Of a stretch of 64,000 nucleotides of DNA, positions 18,281 through 25,421 are shown piece after piece. The stretch comes from Spirochaetae bacterium HGW-Spirochaetae-1 (GTDB lineage: Bacteria > Spirochaetota > UBA4802 > UBA5550). The stretch is taken from contig PGXY01000010.1 in assembly GCA_002839375.1 (NCBI GenBank), positions 186,001-250,000 of the forward strand, given 5' to 3'. Positions within the stretch are counted from its first letter, which is position 1. Every line of letters begins with the position of its first letter. Under the pieces are notes generated by a model. That model saw only the letters and a program-made list of their open reading frames with translations, was not told where the DNA came from and made no database searches. Both the position numbers and the translations under genes were made by a program.

Positions 18281-18477
18281 ACGTACGGCCCCCGGCGAAG
18301 GAATCCCGGGGGGGTGCAGTCAATGGCAGGCGCCACCCTCGGTGGGGGTTCAAAAATTATAGTAATACATGGTTTTTCTGAGTAGAGTAAATAACAGTAA
18401 AAAAACGATTTGAAGACAGGAATTGTCTTGAAATTTACGGCTCATTTCAACAAATGTTCACTGTATCAAAAAGAAAC

Positions 18478-18550
18478 GCCAACGTAGCTCAGTCGGTAGA
18501 GCAGCTCACTCGTAATGAGCAGGTCGTCCGTTCAATTCGGATCGTTGGCT
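18478..18550 (+). tRNA. tRNA-Thr (CGT)
   Basis: Cloverleaf: acceptor GCCAACG / CGTTGGC, D arm GCTC..GAGC, anticodon stem GCTCA/TGAGC with loop CTCGTAA (anticodon CGT, codon ACG), T arm GTCCG-TTCAATT-CGGAT. The CCA end is not encoded. Confidence 0.93.
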
Positions 18551-18554
18551 CATG

Positions 18555-18588
18555 TAACCCCTGAATTTATCAGGGGTTATTTGTTTTT
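18555..18588 (+). terminator. Terminator of tRNA-Thr
   Basis: Inverted repeat TAACCCCTGA / TCAGGGGTTA with an ATTTA loop followed by TTTGTTTTT. Its right half (18570-18589) recurs at 20021-20040 and, less exactly, at 49241-49260. Confidence 0.8.
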
Positions 18589-18604
18589 AAGGGACTGTGT
18601 GTGT

Positions 18605-18698
18605 TCGGTGCCGGTGAAGGTTTTGCACGATTTTTGCACGGTCTTGATTAGTCGTTATTTTATAAAGGAATAAAAGGCTTCTTTGTAATAATGGCCAA
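18605..18698. repeat. 94-bp direct repeat behind tRNA-Thr, copy A
   Basis: 88 of 94 bases match 19337-19430. Contains a tandem of TTTTGCACG. The pair brackets the DUF4258/DUF2283 genes. Sequences of this kind are typical of junctions left by tRNA-targeting integrases; no integrase remains. Confidence 0.8.
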
Positions 18699-18774
18699 AT
18701 CAGGGGGCAGTGCCCGGAGCTGTTCTTTTAAAGAAGCACCAGGCAGCCGGTCAAAGAGGTAGCGCAGATATCCC

Positions 18775-18975
18775 TTATGCTATCTCATATTGCAGAGAAT
18801 GGTAATTTATAGCAGACGACCGTTTTGATAGATTAAGAATTTCCACGCCTATAACCTGATTATTATTATTAAAATCCAGAATCACTCCTGGCATAACTTC
18901 TTCCGATTCGATTATGACAGAATCATCTATCCGCAAATAAAGTGCGTCGGCTTTTTCGTCAATTTTTATCTTCAT
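18775..18975 (-). CDS. DUF2283 protein, probable antitoxin-type partner
   Basis: 66 residues of the DUF2283 type: MKIKIDEKADALYLRIDDS, then GVILDFNNNNQVIGVEILN near the middle. Such proteins usually sit beside a DUF4258 or other toxin-like gene and are thought to act as antitoxins. Its ATG overlaps the stop of the upstream DUF4258 gene (ATGA), so the pair is translationally coupled, with the toxin-like gene first. The pair lies between two 94-bp direct repeats downstream of tRNA-Thr, which suggests acquisition as a unit. Confidence 0.8.
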   Translation of the reverse strand: MKIKIDEKADALYLRIDDSVIIESEEVMPGVILDFNNNNQVIGVEILNLSKRSSAINYHSLQYEIA

Positions 18976-19232
18976 AGTTTCCCTCTCATAGTCCTGTCAT
19001 AATATGCTGTTATAACCTTTAGTGGAGAATAATTTCTATTGATTATGACTCTCAGAATCCTGTTGTCGTATTCTTCTATTTTTAATAATAAATGCTCTAA
19101 ATCATTATCAGCCATATCCGGTATGATCAAACCCGGATTATCAATAACCCTTTCAATCAATTTTAAAGAAATTTGTCGCTCCTCTATAACATCAGCAGCA
19201 TGTTTTGTAAGCTCGAATTTCGAATGATTCAT
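18972..19232 (-). CDS. DUF4258 toxin-like protein
   Basis: 86 residues beginning FELTKHAADVIEERQISLKL, the recurrent start of the DUF4258/BrnT-like RelE-fold group, and ending LKVITAYYDRTMRGKL with the typical basic C-terminal strand. Known relatives pair with DUF2283 or BrnA-type antitoxins, and some are predicted ribonucleases. Overlaps its DUF2283 partner by 4 bases. AT-rich composition differs from the flanking flagellar region, consistent with transfer. Confidence 0.8.
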   Translation of the reverse strand: MNHSKFELTKHAADVIEERQISLKLIERVIDNPGLIIPDMADNDLEHLLLKIEEYDNRILRVIINRNYSPLKVITAYYDRTMRGKL

Positions 19233-19336
19233 TTTATTTAACTGTCATTACTTGATAAATAAAGTTAACAATATTATGGAAATAGTCAATAAATATTTTT
19301 AAAGCATGAAAAATAGCTTCAGCGTTGACAACAGCA

Positions 19337-19430
19337 TCGGTGCCGGTGGAGGGTTTGCACGATTTTTGCACGGTCAAGATTAGTCATTATTTTATAAAGG
19401 AATAAAAGGCTTCTTTGTAATAAGGGCCAA
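19337..19430. repeat. 94-bp direct repeat behind tRNA-Thr, copy B
   Basis: Second copy of 18605-18698 with six mismatches; ends in GGCCAA like copy A. Confidence 0.8.
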
Positions 19431-19446
19431 CAGAGAGAGCGGGGAT

Positions 19447-19712
19447 TTATGAATTCCTATCACCCAATATTTGTGAAATCAATGCCGGGTCTCGTCGCAT
19501 AGGTAAAATAGCTATCACATAGACGCTTTGATTATTCATATCGTAATAAATAGCATAGGGGAAGCGTTTTGAATACATTTGAAACAAGTCATATACTTTT
19601 TTATGAATGCCTGCATATAGGACCAGAGACTCAATATCAGAAATGATACTGTGAACAGTTTTCCATCTTCTAAATCAGCAGCCGTTTCGTCTAAAATATA
19701 GACATCTTTAAT
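19447..19712 (-). pseudogene. Broken ParE/RelE-type toxin
   Basis: Reading the minus strand, the N-terminal piece VYILDETAADLEDGKLF is out of frame with a longer C-terminal piece that reads SIISDIESLVLYAGIHKKVY, DLFQMYSKRFPYAIYYDMNN, then VIAILPMRRDP. This is a ParE/RelE toxin of the group partnered by TIGR02574 antitoxins. About 20 residues between helix 1 and helix 2 are missing and no start codon is left in frame with the first piece (an ATC stands where ATG would be expected). The antitoxin directly upstream is intact. Confidence 0.75.
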
Positions 19713-19921
19713 ATTGATTTATTATACTTCGTTTTAAGGTCAGAAAGTGAAATGAATTGAGCATTTCCACTCTTAATTCGTTTCTTGCGGTTTTCGATTA
19801 TTTCTTCATGCCATGCGGGTGTTTCAATGTCTTTGTTTTCATAGATCAGTGAGTCCCAGATAGCTTCCATTGTCTGAATTCTTTCGGAAGCAGTCATATT
19901 TTTTATATCCTGTATATTCAT
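19691..19921 (-). CDS. Addiction-module antitoxin (TIGR02574-like)
   Basis: 76 residues from ATG 19921, preceded by GGAGA. The sequence IKNMTASERIQTMEAIWDSL and the following ETPAWHEEIIENRKKRIKSG are characteristic of this antitoxin family, which neutralises a ParE/RelE-fold toxin encoded just downstream. Here the downstream toxin is broken, so the antitoxin is orphaned. Its C-terminal residues run into the toxin's first codons, the usual overlap for such pairs. Confidence 0.8.
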   Translation of the reverse strand: MNIQDIKNMTASERIQTMEAIWDSLIYENKDIETPAWHEEIIENRKKRIKSGNAQFISLSDLKTKYNKSILKMSIF

Positions 19922-20020
19922 TTTTATCTCCGAAGTATAAATCAATATTCATTGTGCAATGATGTTTATAATTAAATGCAAGTTGTTTAAAGTGTAAAGT
20001 AAAAAAGATGTTTTTTTAAA

Positions 20021-20055
20021 TCAGGGGTTATTTGTTTTTAGGGGGAGGTGATTCT
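20021..20055. repeat. 35-bp repeat related to the tRNA-Thr terminator
   Basis: TCAGGGGTTATTTGTTTTTA equals the sequence directly behind tRNA-Thr (18570-18589); the full 35 bases match 49241-49275 with three mismatches. Both longer copies lie near a CAAATATGGCCCAAA sequence (about 20084 and 49143). The interval 19922-20217 holds no gene. Confidence 0.7.
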
Positions 20056-20217
20056 TTGAAACCTCTGCGTTGTCCAAATATGGCCCAAAGATTCATTAAA
20101 ATGTAGGAAATCATTGTGGCTGTCCACCAGTGATTGTCATATACTCAATGTGGTGAGAGACTTTAAATGCATTGGCAAAAGCGGGGTTTATATCTAACAG
20201 GAAGTGGAGAAGTAAAG

Positions 20218-20379
20218 CTATTCTCTGTTTGTCAGACATATATAAAGAGCCAGGATGCCTGTTGCTATTGAAATTACATCAACGATAATTTGAAAGATGC
20301 CGGTATAGTCAAATAATAGATAAGTCAGGGTTAGCGCAATAACGAAGAATCCCAGAATGCGGATAATCTTATCTATCAT
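20218..20379 (-). CDS. Tiny membrane protein, 53 aa
   Basis: Reads MIDKIIRILGFFVIALTLTY and continues to a second hydrophobic helix (IIVDVISIATGILALYI) before a polar end TNRE. Two transmembrane segments are predicted by eye. The ATG overlaps the end of the upstream small gene by 11 bases, suggesting coupling. Function unknown; the size and two-helix form are compatible with holin-like, immunity or type I toxin proteins, but nothing decides between them. Confidence 0.5.
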   Translation of the reverse strand: MIDKIIRILGFFVIALTLTYLLFDYTGIFQIIVDVISIATGILALYICLTNRE

Positions 20380-20512
20380 TATGGAGCAGTTCTCGCGTCT
20401 TCTTTTCTATTCGCTGATCAATCTGTTTTTCAAGGCGCATGACCGTTCCGCGATATACCAGATAGATACCACTTAAAAGACCGATGATAGCAAGGATATC
20501 ATGTATAGTCAT
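20369..20512 (-). CDS. Tiny membrane-anchored protein, 47 aa
   Basis: Reads MTIHDILAIIGLLSGIYLVY followed by a strongly charged helix RLEKQIDQRIEKKTREL. AGGAG lies 7 bases before the ATG, a good ribosome site. One transmembrane helix plus a cytoplasmic charged helix. It overlaps the following small membrane gene, so the two may form one unit within the tRNA-Thr accessory patch. Family not recognised. Confidence 0.5.
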   Translation of the reverse strand: MTIHDILAIIGLLSGIYLVYRGTVMRLEKQIDQRIEKKTRELLHNDR

Positions 20513-20686
20513 AATGTACTCCTGTGCATTAAAAGATAGTAACTACCTGCATATTTGTCAATGATATAATGGGGAGAACCTAAAAATCACAACCCCAAGT
20601 TCAAGATTATATTGTAAGGAATCTTTCACTTGACATTCTTTCTTGCTGTTGTACAATTGTCTGATAAATAATACTGAACGTATAAT

Positions 20687-21079
20687 ATGAATATAACGAT
20701 AGATACATCGGCCTTAATTGCGGTAATCGTGGGTGAGCCTGAGCGGGATAAAATTATTGAACTGACTGCAGGAAATACTCTGATTGGACCCGGCTCAATC
20801 CCCTGGGAGATCGGCAATGCTTTTTCAGCCATGTTCAAGCAAAACAGGCTCACGCTAAAAGAGGCTCAAAAAGGAGTATCAATATTCAACAGCATTCCAC
20901 TCAGGTATGTTGAAATTGATTTTTTCAATGTCCTTAAATTATCAAAAACGAAAAATATATATGCATACGATGCCTACATTCTTGATTGTGCAATAAAATA
21001 TAAATCTCCCCTGCTTACCCTGGATCAGAAATTGAAATTGGCTGCCCGAAAAATAAAGATTGAGACGCTGGAGGTTTAA
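20687..21079 (+). CDS. vapC: PIN-domain ribonuclease toxin (VapC family)
   Basis: 130 residues starting MNITIDTSALIAVIVGEPER, the typical first strand with catalytic Asp. Further acidic residues fall where expected: Glu in PWEIGNAFS, Asp in YDAYILDCA and Asp in PLLTLDQKLKLAA. VapC toxins are Mg-dependent ribonucleases that cleave tRNA or rRNA. It is followed, not preceded, by a Phd-type antitoxin, one base apart from its stop, with the antitoxin's Shine-Dalgarno (GGAGG) lying inside the toxin's last codons. The complete set of acidic residues suggests an active toxin. Confidence 0.9.
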   Translation: MNITIDTSALIAVIVGEPERDKIIELTAGNTLIGPGSIPWEIGNAFSAMFKQNRLTLKEAQKGVSIFNSIPLRYVEIDFFNVLKLSKTKNIYAYDAYILDCAIKYKSPLLTLDQKLKLAARKIKIETLEV

Positions 21080-21080
21080 G

Positions 21081-21299
21081 ATGCGCGTTTATACATATTC
21101 TGAAGCACGACAAAAACTCGCCTCAGTTTTGAAGCAGGCGGAGCATACAGGTAAAGTCTTGATTCGAAGAAAAGACGGAAGGACCTTTGCCCTGAGTCCG
21201 GAGAAAGATGTATCTTCTCCGCTGGATGTCCCGACTATAAAAGCGAACATTTCATCGCAGGAAATTGTTGATATTATAAGAGAAGGCAGGGAGAAGTAA
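21081..21299 (+). CDS. Phd/YefM-type antitoxin
   Basis: 72 residues from ATG 21081. The N-terminal MRVYTYSEARQKLASVLKQA and IRRKDGRTFALSP are the DNA-binding Phd/YefM fold; the C-terminal tail SQEIVDIIREGREK would wrap the PIN toxin. GGAGG at 21070-21074 lies 6 bases before the start, inside vapC. Toxin-first order is less common than antitoxin-first. Directly behind it begins RHS-type debris of higher GC. Confidence 0.85.
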   Translation: MRVYTYSEARQKLASVLKQAEHTGKVLIRRKDGRTFALSPEKDVSSPLDVPTIKANISSQEIVDIIREGREK

Positions 21300-21300
21300 A

Positions 21301-21482
21301 CAAGGACTTCACCATCACGAATGAGGGCAATGTCACCACGGAACAGAGTTACACCTGCGATGACCCGCACCGCATGACGAGTTGTGTATAATAAGGACAA
21401 CAGCCTCGTACCCTTCGGCGATTCGGCCGTAAAGGGCGCCAATACCTTTATGTATAACAGCCCTGGGAACATTACATTGTAA
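21301..21482 (+). pseudogene. RHS-repeat debris
   Basis: Broken reading frames encode DFTITNEGNVTTEQSYTCDD then PHRMTSCV and, in another frame, DNSLVPFGDSAVKGANTFMY then NSPGNITL. The pattern (YTYDDPHRMTSV-like, NxxGNIT) is that of RHS/YD repeats. No start, no continuous frame, flanked by the Phd antitoxin and the htpX upstream region. It shows that RHS sequence was once present at this second tRNA-linked locus too. Confidence 0.6.
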
Positions 21483-21691
21483 AATAATTTACACTGGAAA
21501 CGACTTGCCTCCAATGACCGAATATAAACATCCCTGTCGGGTATAAAAAATTAGTGTGGACAGTGTAACCGGAATACCTGTTTGTTTCCGTATTACCGAC
21601 TGCATGTAATTGGACAGAAAACTTCAGAGGGCGGCCTTCGGACCGCATTTTGCAACTGTTCCATAGAATCAATGTGATAAGGAGAATATCC

Positions 21692-22570
21692 ATGCTCAAA
21701 CGAATCGGCTTGTTTTTGCTCACCAATATGCTTGTAGTACTCACGGTGAGTCTTATATTGAATATCGTTCTGCCCATGCTGGGCATACGGGTACAGGGCG
21801 CCTGGGGGATTGCCGTTTTCAGCGGCGTTTTCGGTATGACCGGTGCCTTTATATCCCTGGCCATGAGCCGGTGGATGGCCAAGAGGGCCTATAATATTCA
21901 GCTTGTTGACGGCTCCACGCAGGATCATCGTGGACGTGAGATTTATGACATGGTGGTCCGCCTGTCGCGTCAGGCCGGTCTTCCTGCCGTTCCTGAGGTG
22001 GGGATATACAAGTCGGCAGAACCCAATGCCTTTGCCACGGGTCCCTCGAAAGAGAAATCTCTGGTGGCGTTTTCAACGGGACTGCTGTCTTCCATGGAAA
22101 AAATCGAGGTTGAAGCCGTGGCTGCCCATGAGGTGAGTCACATCGCAAACGGCGATATGGTGACCATGACGCTGCTGACAGGAGTGGCCAATGCCCTGGT
22201 TATGTTCCTGGCAAGAATCATTGCCCAGCTTCTTGACAGCTTTCTTCGCGGTGATGACGGCGAGGGCGGACTGGGATTTTTCGGCTATATCATGACGGTC
22301 ATGGCCCTGGAGACCGTGCTCATGCTCCTGGCGTCCATTCCCCTGGCGGCTTTTTCGCGGTACCGTGAATTCCGGGCCGATGCAGGCGCGGCGCGCATCA
22401 CATCACCGACGGCCATGGCTTCCGCACTACAGAGGCTTCAGAAAATGGCCGGTGTTCCCCAGGTAAAGGATTCCTTTGCCATGGCAAAGATCAGTTCTAC
22501 GAAAAGGGTGTCACTGTTCTCAACGCACCCGTCCCTGGAAGACCGTATCGCCAGGCTCAGAAGTTTGTAG
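21692..22570 (+). CDS. htpX: Membrane protease HtpX
   Basis: Zinc metalloprotease for quality control of inner-membrane proteins. Start chosen at ATG 21692 (MLKRIGLFLLTN) with AAGGAGA 7 bases upstream; an in-frame TTG at 21650 has no ribosome site. Two N-terminal helices, the zinc motif VAAHEVSHIANGD (HExxH), two further helices (VANALVMFLARII, then VMALETVLMLLASIP), the third ligand region YREFRADAGAARI, and the end STHPSLEDRIARL are all as in HtpX. 292 aa, the usual size. Monocistronic. Confidence 0.96.
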   Translation: MLKRIGLFLLTNMLVVLTVSLILNIVLPMLGIRVQGAWGIAVFSGVFGMTGAFISLAMSRWMAKRAYNIQLVDGSTQDHRGREIYDMVVRLSRQAGLPAVPEVGIYKSAEPNAFATGPSKEKSLVAFSTGLLSSMEKIEVEAVAAHEVSHIANGDMVTMTLLTGVANALVMFLARIIAQLLDSFLRGDDGEGGLGFFGYIMTVMALETVLMLLASIPLAAFSRYREFRADAGAARITSPTAMASALQRLQKMAGVPQVKDSFAMAKISSTKRVSLFSTHPSLEDRIARLRSL

Positions 22571-22586
22571 GATAATACAAAAATAC

Positions 22587-22608
22587 GAAGGGCGGAATTC
22601 CGCCCTTC
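22587..22608. terminator. Terminator between htpX and the convergent Cys-rich gene
   Basis: Perfect stem GAAGGGCGG / CCGCCCTTC with AATT loop. On the minus strand it is followed by GTATTTTTGTATT, so it fits the minus-strand gene best. Confidence 0.65.
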
Positions 22609-22626
22609 AGTTATTGAAAACCTGTT

Positions 22627-23166
22627 TTACTTCCCATCCTCATCATAAAGCCGTTCAAGCAGTTCTTCTTTCAACGATTCGAGTTCCTCATCGGGAATAT
22701 CTTCGGGATTTTCGTACTGGGAAAAAATACGGAGAAGAGCCTCGACATGGTTTATTAAAAGGCTGTACCAGTACCAGTCACCCATAAGTCGGGCGGCAAA
22801 GAGTACCTGGCGGTCCGTGAGATTTTCCCAGGCCGGGCAGTAGAAGTTGCGGCAGGTTCCCGTGATAAATGATTCCATGTGATGCCCCGGGTCCTGCTCC
22901 CCGTAAATCAGGCATCCCATGATTCCCGGTTCGTCGGGCAGTATTCCCATATGGGAACACTGCATGGCATCCCTGAAAAGTTTTTCCCTTTCAGCCTCTT
23001 CGGGGTGTTTCAGGGGACGGCTGGGTTCTTTCTGGCCCCTGGCATAAAACATTTCCTCCAGCTGCTCCTGCGGCATGTTGTAGTTATGGCTGCCGCAGCA
23101 CAGGGCGCAGGAAGCGCCATGACCGGGTCTGCAGGGATTTATTCTTTTGTTACTGTATTCTGACAT
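22627..23166 (-). CDS. Cysteine-rich cytoplasmic protein, possible metal binder
   Basis: 179 residues. The N-terminal part has NPCRPGHGASCALCCGSHNY, then C in AMQCSHMG, GIMGCLIYG, and TGTCRNFYCPAW: eight or more cysteines in a pattern that recalls the CxxCC metal or Fe-S clusters of YkgJ-like proteins. The C-terminal third is an acidic helix-rich tail (PEDIPDEELESLKEELLERL). No signal peptide, so the cysteines are probably ligands rather than disulfides. I do not recognise an experimentally studied member. Confidence 0.75.
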   Translation of the reverse strand: MSEYSNKRINPCRPGHGASCALCCGSHNYNMPQEQLEEMFYARGQKEPSRPLKHPEEAEREKLFRDAMQCSHMGILPDEPGIMGCLIYGEQDPGHHMESFITGTCRNFYCPAWENLTDRQVLFAARLMGDWYWYSLLINHVEALLRIFSQYENPEDIPDEELESLKEELLERLYDEDGK

Positions 23167-23302
23167 CAGCTTTGTGCCTTTATCGAAGAAATGGACTCCT
23201 TTGTCGAGAATTATACTGCAGTGGTGGTAAAAAGTCGAAGATACCTTCTTGACAAAAAAGCGTTAATATCGGACTTGTGTTCTCCATATTGAGGAAAATG
23301 AA

Positions 23303-23473
23303 ATGAATATTGAAAACTGCATCAAATGCCCACATCACATAAGCTATACTTCAGGATATGTCATCTGCAATTACTGGAAGCGTCAGCAGCAGCATGTAAC
23401 ACACAGTGCCAGCGGGGGAACGACCAGGGTTGTGGGATGTGCCATCCGGGAAAAAGAATTAAACGGCAGGTAA
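23303..23473 (+). CDS. Small four-cysteine protein, 56 aa
   Basis: Reads MNIENCIKCPHHISYTSGYV, then a basic stretch NYWKRQQQHVTH and VVGCAIREKEL. Four cysteines (C6, C9, C22, C46) suggest a small zinc knuckle. GAGGAAA lies about 8 bases before the ATG. It ends 4 bases before the YwbE-type gene and is probably co-transcribed with it. Both are divergent from the Cys-rich gene on the other strand. Function unknown. Confidence 0.65.
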   Translation: MNIENCIKCPHHISYTSGYVICNYWKRQQQHVTHSASGGTTRVVGCAIREKELNGR

Positions 23474-23477
23474 CGAT

Positions 23478-23669
23478 ATGGACGGAACAAAGCGTTCGGA
23501 CATAAGAACAGGAATCCGGGTTGCCATTGTTCTGAAGAAGGACCAGGCTTCAGGGAAGCTTACCGAGGGCATCGTTAAGGATATCCTGACAAACTCCCCG
23601 ACCCATCCCCACGGCATCAAAGTCCGCCTCCAGGACGGGTCCGTGGGGAGAGTAAAAACCATTCTTTAA
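23478..23669 (+). CDS. ywbE: YwbE family protein
   Basis: 63 residues matching the small conserved YwbE/DUF2196 family over their whole length: RSDIRTGIRVAIVLKKDQAS, GKLTEGIVKDILTNSP, and HPHGIKVRLQDGSVGRVK. The family is widespread, predicted to be a small beta-barrel, without an assigned biochemical role. It overlaps the end of the convergent transporter gene by 4 bases and follows the 56-residue Cys protein by 4 bases. Confidence 0.9.
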   Translation: MDGTKRSDIRTGIRVAIVLKKDQASGKLTEGIVKDILTNSPTHPHGIKVRLQDGSVGRVKTIL

Positions 23670-25051
23670 GAACCGGCCTTGCGATCGTCCAGGTCTTTCC
23701 TGATTTTGTCAAAGCTCTCTTTGGTGATTGGAAGGATAGTCACAAACACGGCCGAAATGATAAAACATATCCCGGGCGCCACACCTATAAGGGCGCGTAT
23801 GGCCAGGAGGGCACTTTCGGGCTGAACGATTTTCTGCACTGCTGCCACGGTTTCATCGGGATTTGCCTTTATGTAGCCGAATATATCAAGAATCGCTCCT
23901 GTTCCGGCAATGGCCAGGGCCGAGGCTACTTTATATAGAAAGGTCGATATACCGAAGAAAGCTCCCTCGCGGCGCACGCCGTTCCGGTGTTCATCAATTT
24001 CCACAACGTCAGGAAGGATTGACCATGGAATAATCTGTGATGCCGAAATACCGATACCGGCAAGAGCGCATAATACGATGGTCGTATTGACATCTCCCCG
24101 GGGAATAAAGAGGCATACCAGCATTGAAACGGAAAAATACGCGGCTGCAATGGCATAGGCCTTCTTTTTGCCCAGCTTGTTGCCCAGGTAAATCCACAGC
24201 GGCGAAGCCATGACTGCAACCACGAGGGGGATGGCCATATATATTGTTGCGTCGCCTTCTACTTGTATGACATCGGAAATGAAAAAGAAGAAGGTGGCCA
24301 TGATGATGTCAAATCCGATCATATTGAAAAGAAACATTCCCAGCACTACCCTGAACTCCTTCATTTTGAAAAAGGAAGCGATGGTTTCGAAAAAACCTTC
24401 GTAGGCCTGATCGGTAAGTTTTGTCCTCTCCTTTGTTCCCGCGCCTGTAATGAACAGAAGGCCCACTATAAGAAGCCCGAATATCATTCCCATGAAAAAG
24501 AAACTGCTGCTTTTTGCGTAATCGGTGAAGATTACATCGACAAGCAGGGTTACTCCGGCTGCACCGATGAGAGTGCCAACGAAGGAAGAGCCCATGCGGA
24601 ATCCCGAGAGGCTCGTGCGTTCGTCGTAGTTCTGGGTCATGCCGGCCATGAGGGAACTGTAGGGAACGGCTACAACAGTGAATGCCGTATTGAATATGAT
24701 GAAGGCCAGCAGGTAATAGAAGAATCGCCAGGTCTCCGAGGCCTGGGGTACGAACCAGAGAAAGGCAAAGCACAGGCCCATGGGAATGGCGCCGAAAAGA
24801 ATATAGGGTCTGCGGCGTCCCCAGCGGGAGGTGGTTCGATCGGAAATCCTGCCCATGAAGTAGTCGGTAATAGCGTCCCAGGCCCGGGCGAGCATGAACA
24901 CGGCACCGGCCTTGCCCGGCGAAATGCCGCCCACATTGACCATGAACCATAGCATATAGAAACCGATGGAGCCATAGGCAATGTTGATTGCCAGGTCTCC
25001 CATGCCATAGGCCAGTTTTTCACGAACGGGAATAACGTAATCTTTTTTCAC
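23666..25051 (-). CDS. GPH-family sugar:cation symporter (MFS superfamily)
   Basis: Polytopic membrane protein with about 12 helices. The GPH/MelB signature is present: YGMGDLAINIAYG near the start, the cation-site region ARAWDAITDYFMGRISDRT and the following RWGRRRPYILFGAIPMG loop. Start placed at GTG 25051 (VKKDYVIPVREKL) because AAGGAGAG lies 5 bases upstream; the ATG at 25087 and TTG at 25096 lack a ribosome site. This gives 461 aa, the normal size. Likely substrate a sugar, glycoside or glucuronide with Na+ or H+; specificity cannot be read. No sugar-catabolic gene lies next to it. Confidence 0.88.
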   Translation of the reverse strand: MKKDYVIPVREKLAYGMGDLAINIAYGSIGFYMLWFMVNVGGISPGKAGAVFMLARAWDAITDYFMGRISDRTTSRWGRRRPYILFGAIPMGLCFAFLWFVPQASETWRFFYYLLAFIIFNTAFTVVAVPYSSLMAGMTQNYDERTSLSGFRMGSSFVGTLIGAAGVTLLVDVIFTDYAKSSSFFFMGMIFGLLIVGLLFITGAGTKERTKLTDQAYEGFFETIASFFKMKEFRVVLGMFLFNMIGFDIIMATFFFFISDVIQVEGDATIYMAIPLVVAVMASPLWIYLGNKLGKKKAYAIAAAYFSVSMLVCLFIPRGDVNTTIVLCALAGIGISASQIIPWSILPDVVEIDEHRNGVRREGAFFGISTFLYKVASALAIAGTGAILDIFGYIKANPDETVAAVQKIVQPESALLAIRALIGVAPGICFIISAVFVTILPITKESFDKIRKDLDDRKAGS

Positions 25052-25124
25052 CTGTACTCTCCTTGGGAATGCGATATTGAGTGACATGTCAGTCAATAAT
25101 GAATTTCCTTATATGTCAATACAT

Positions 25125-25410
25125 TTATTGGCGCCGCAGGTCATTGTCTTTCCTCAAAACATAATAGATCGATCGGAACCGGGATGGGGCACGGCGGTAC
25201 ATGTCGAGCTCCTGGATTTCTCCGGCTAATACGCGGTCAAAATCCCTGCAGGGCCTTGTCAAGGGAGGTGATCTCCAGGGTGGGGACGCCTGTGCCGCAG
25301 CCGATATCGAGTATTTCGGCATTATCGACAGGCGGAATGCTCAGAAAGGCCTTTCGTGTGTATTTCAGAAGGCCCCGGCGGCAACGGTCTTTTATTTGCA
25401 GCGGATTCAT
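25125..25410 (-). pseudogene. SAM-dependent methyltransferase remnant with internal deletion
   Basis: The N-terminal part from ATG 25410 contains the SAM-binding motif I (EILDIGCGTGVPTLEI) and stops after DKALQGF. The remaining sequence continues in another frame as FDRVLAGEIQELDMYRRAPS then YYVLRK, the usual last strand of small class I methyltransferases. Only about 286 of an expected 700 or more bases remain, so motifs II and III were deleted. Confidence 0.7.
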
Positions 25411-25421
25411 AATTTATTACA

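Noticed and set aside
23160-23300. Promoter region considered for a riboswitch
   Set aside because: No conserved aptamer or paired structure could be recognised between the divergent genes.
24263-24952. Long plus-strand ORF (229 aa) and other long frames opposite the GPH symporter
   Set aside because: Antisense to a clear membrane transporter; composition is a shadow of the real frame, with no ribosome site or domain.
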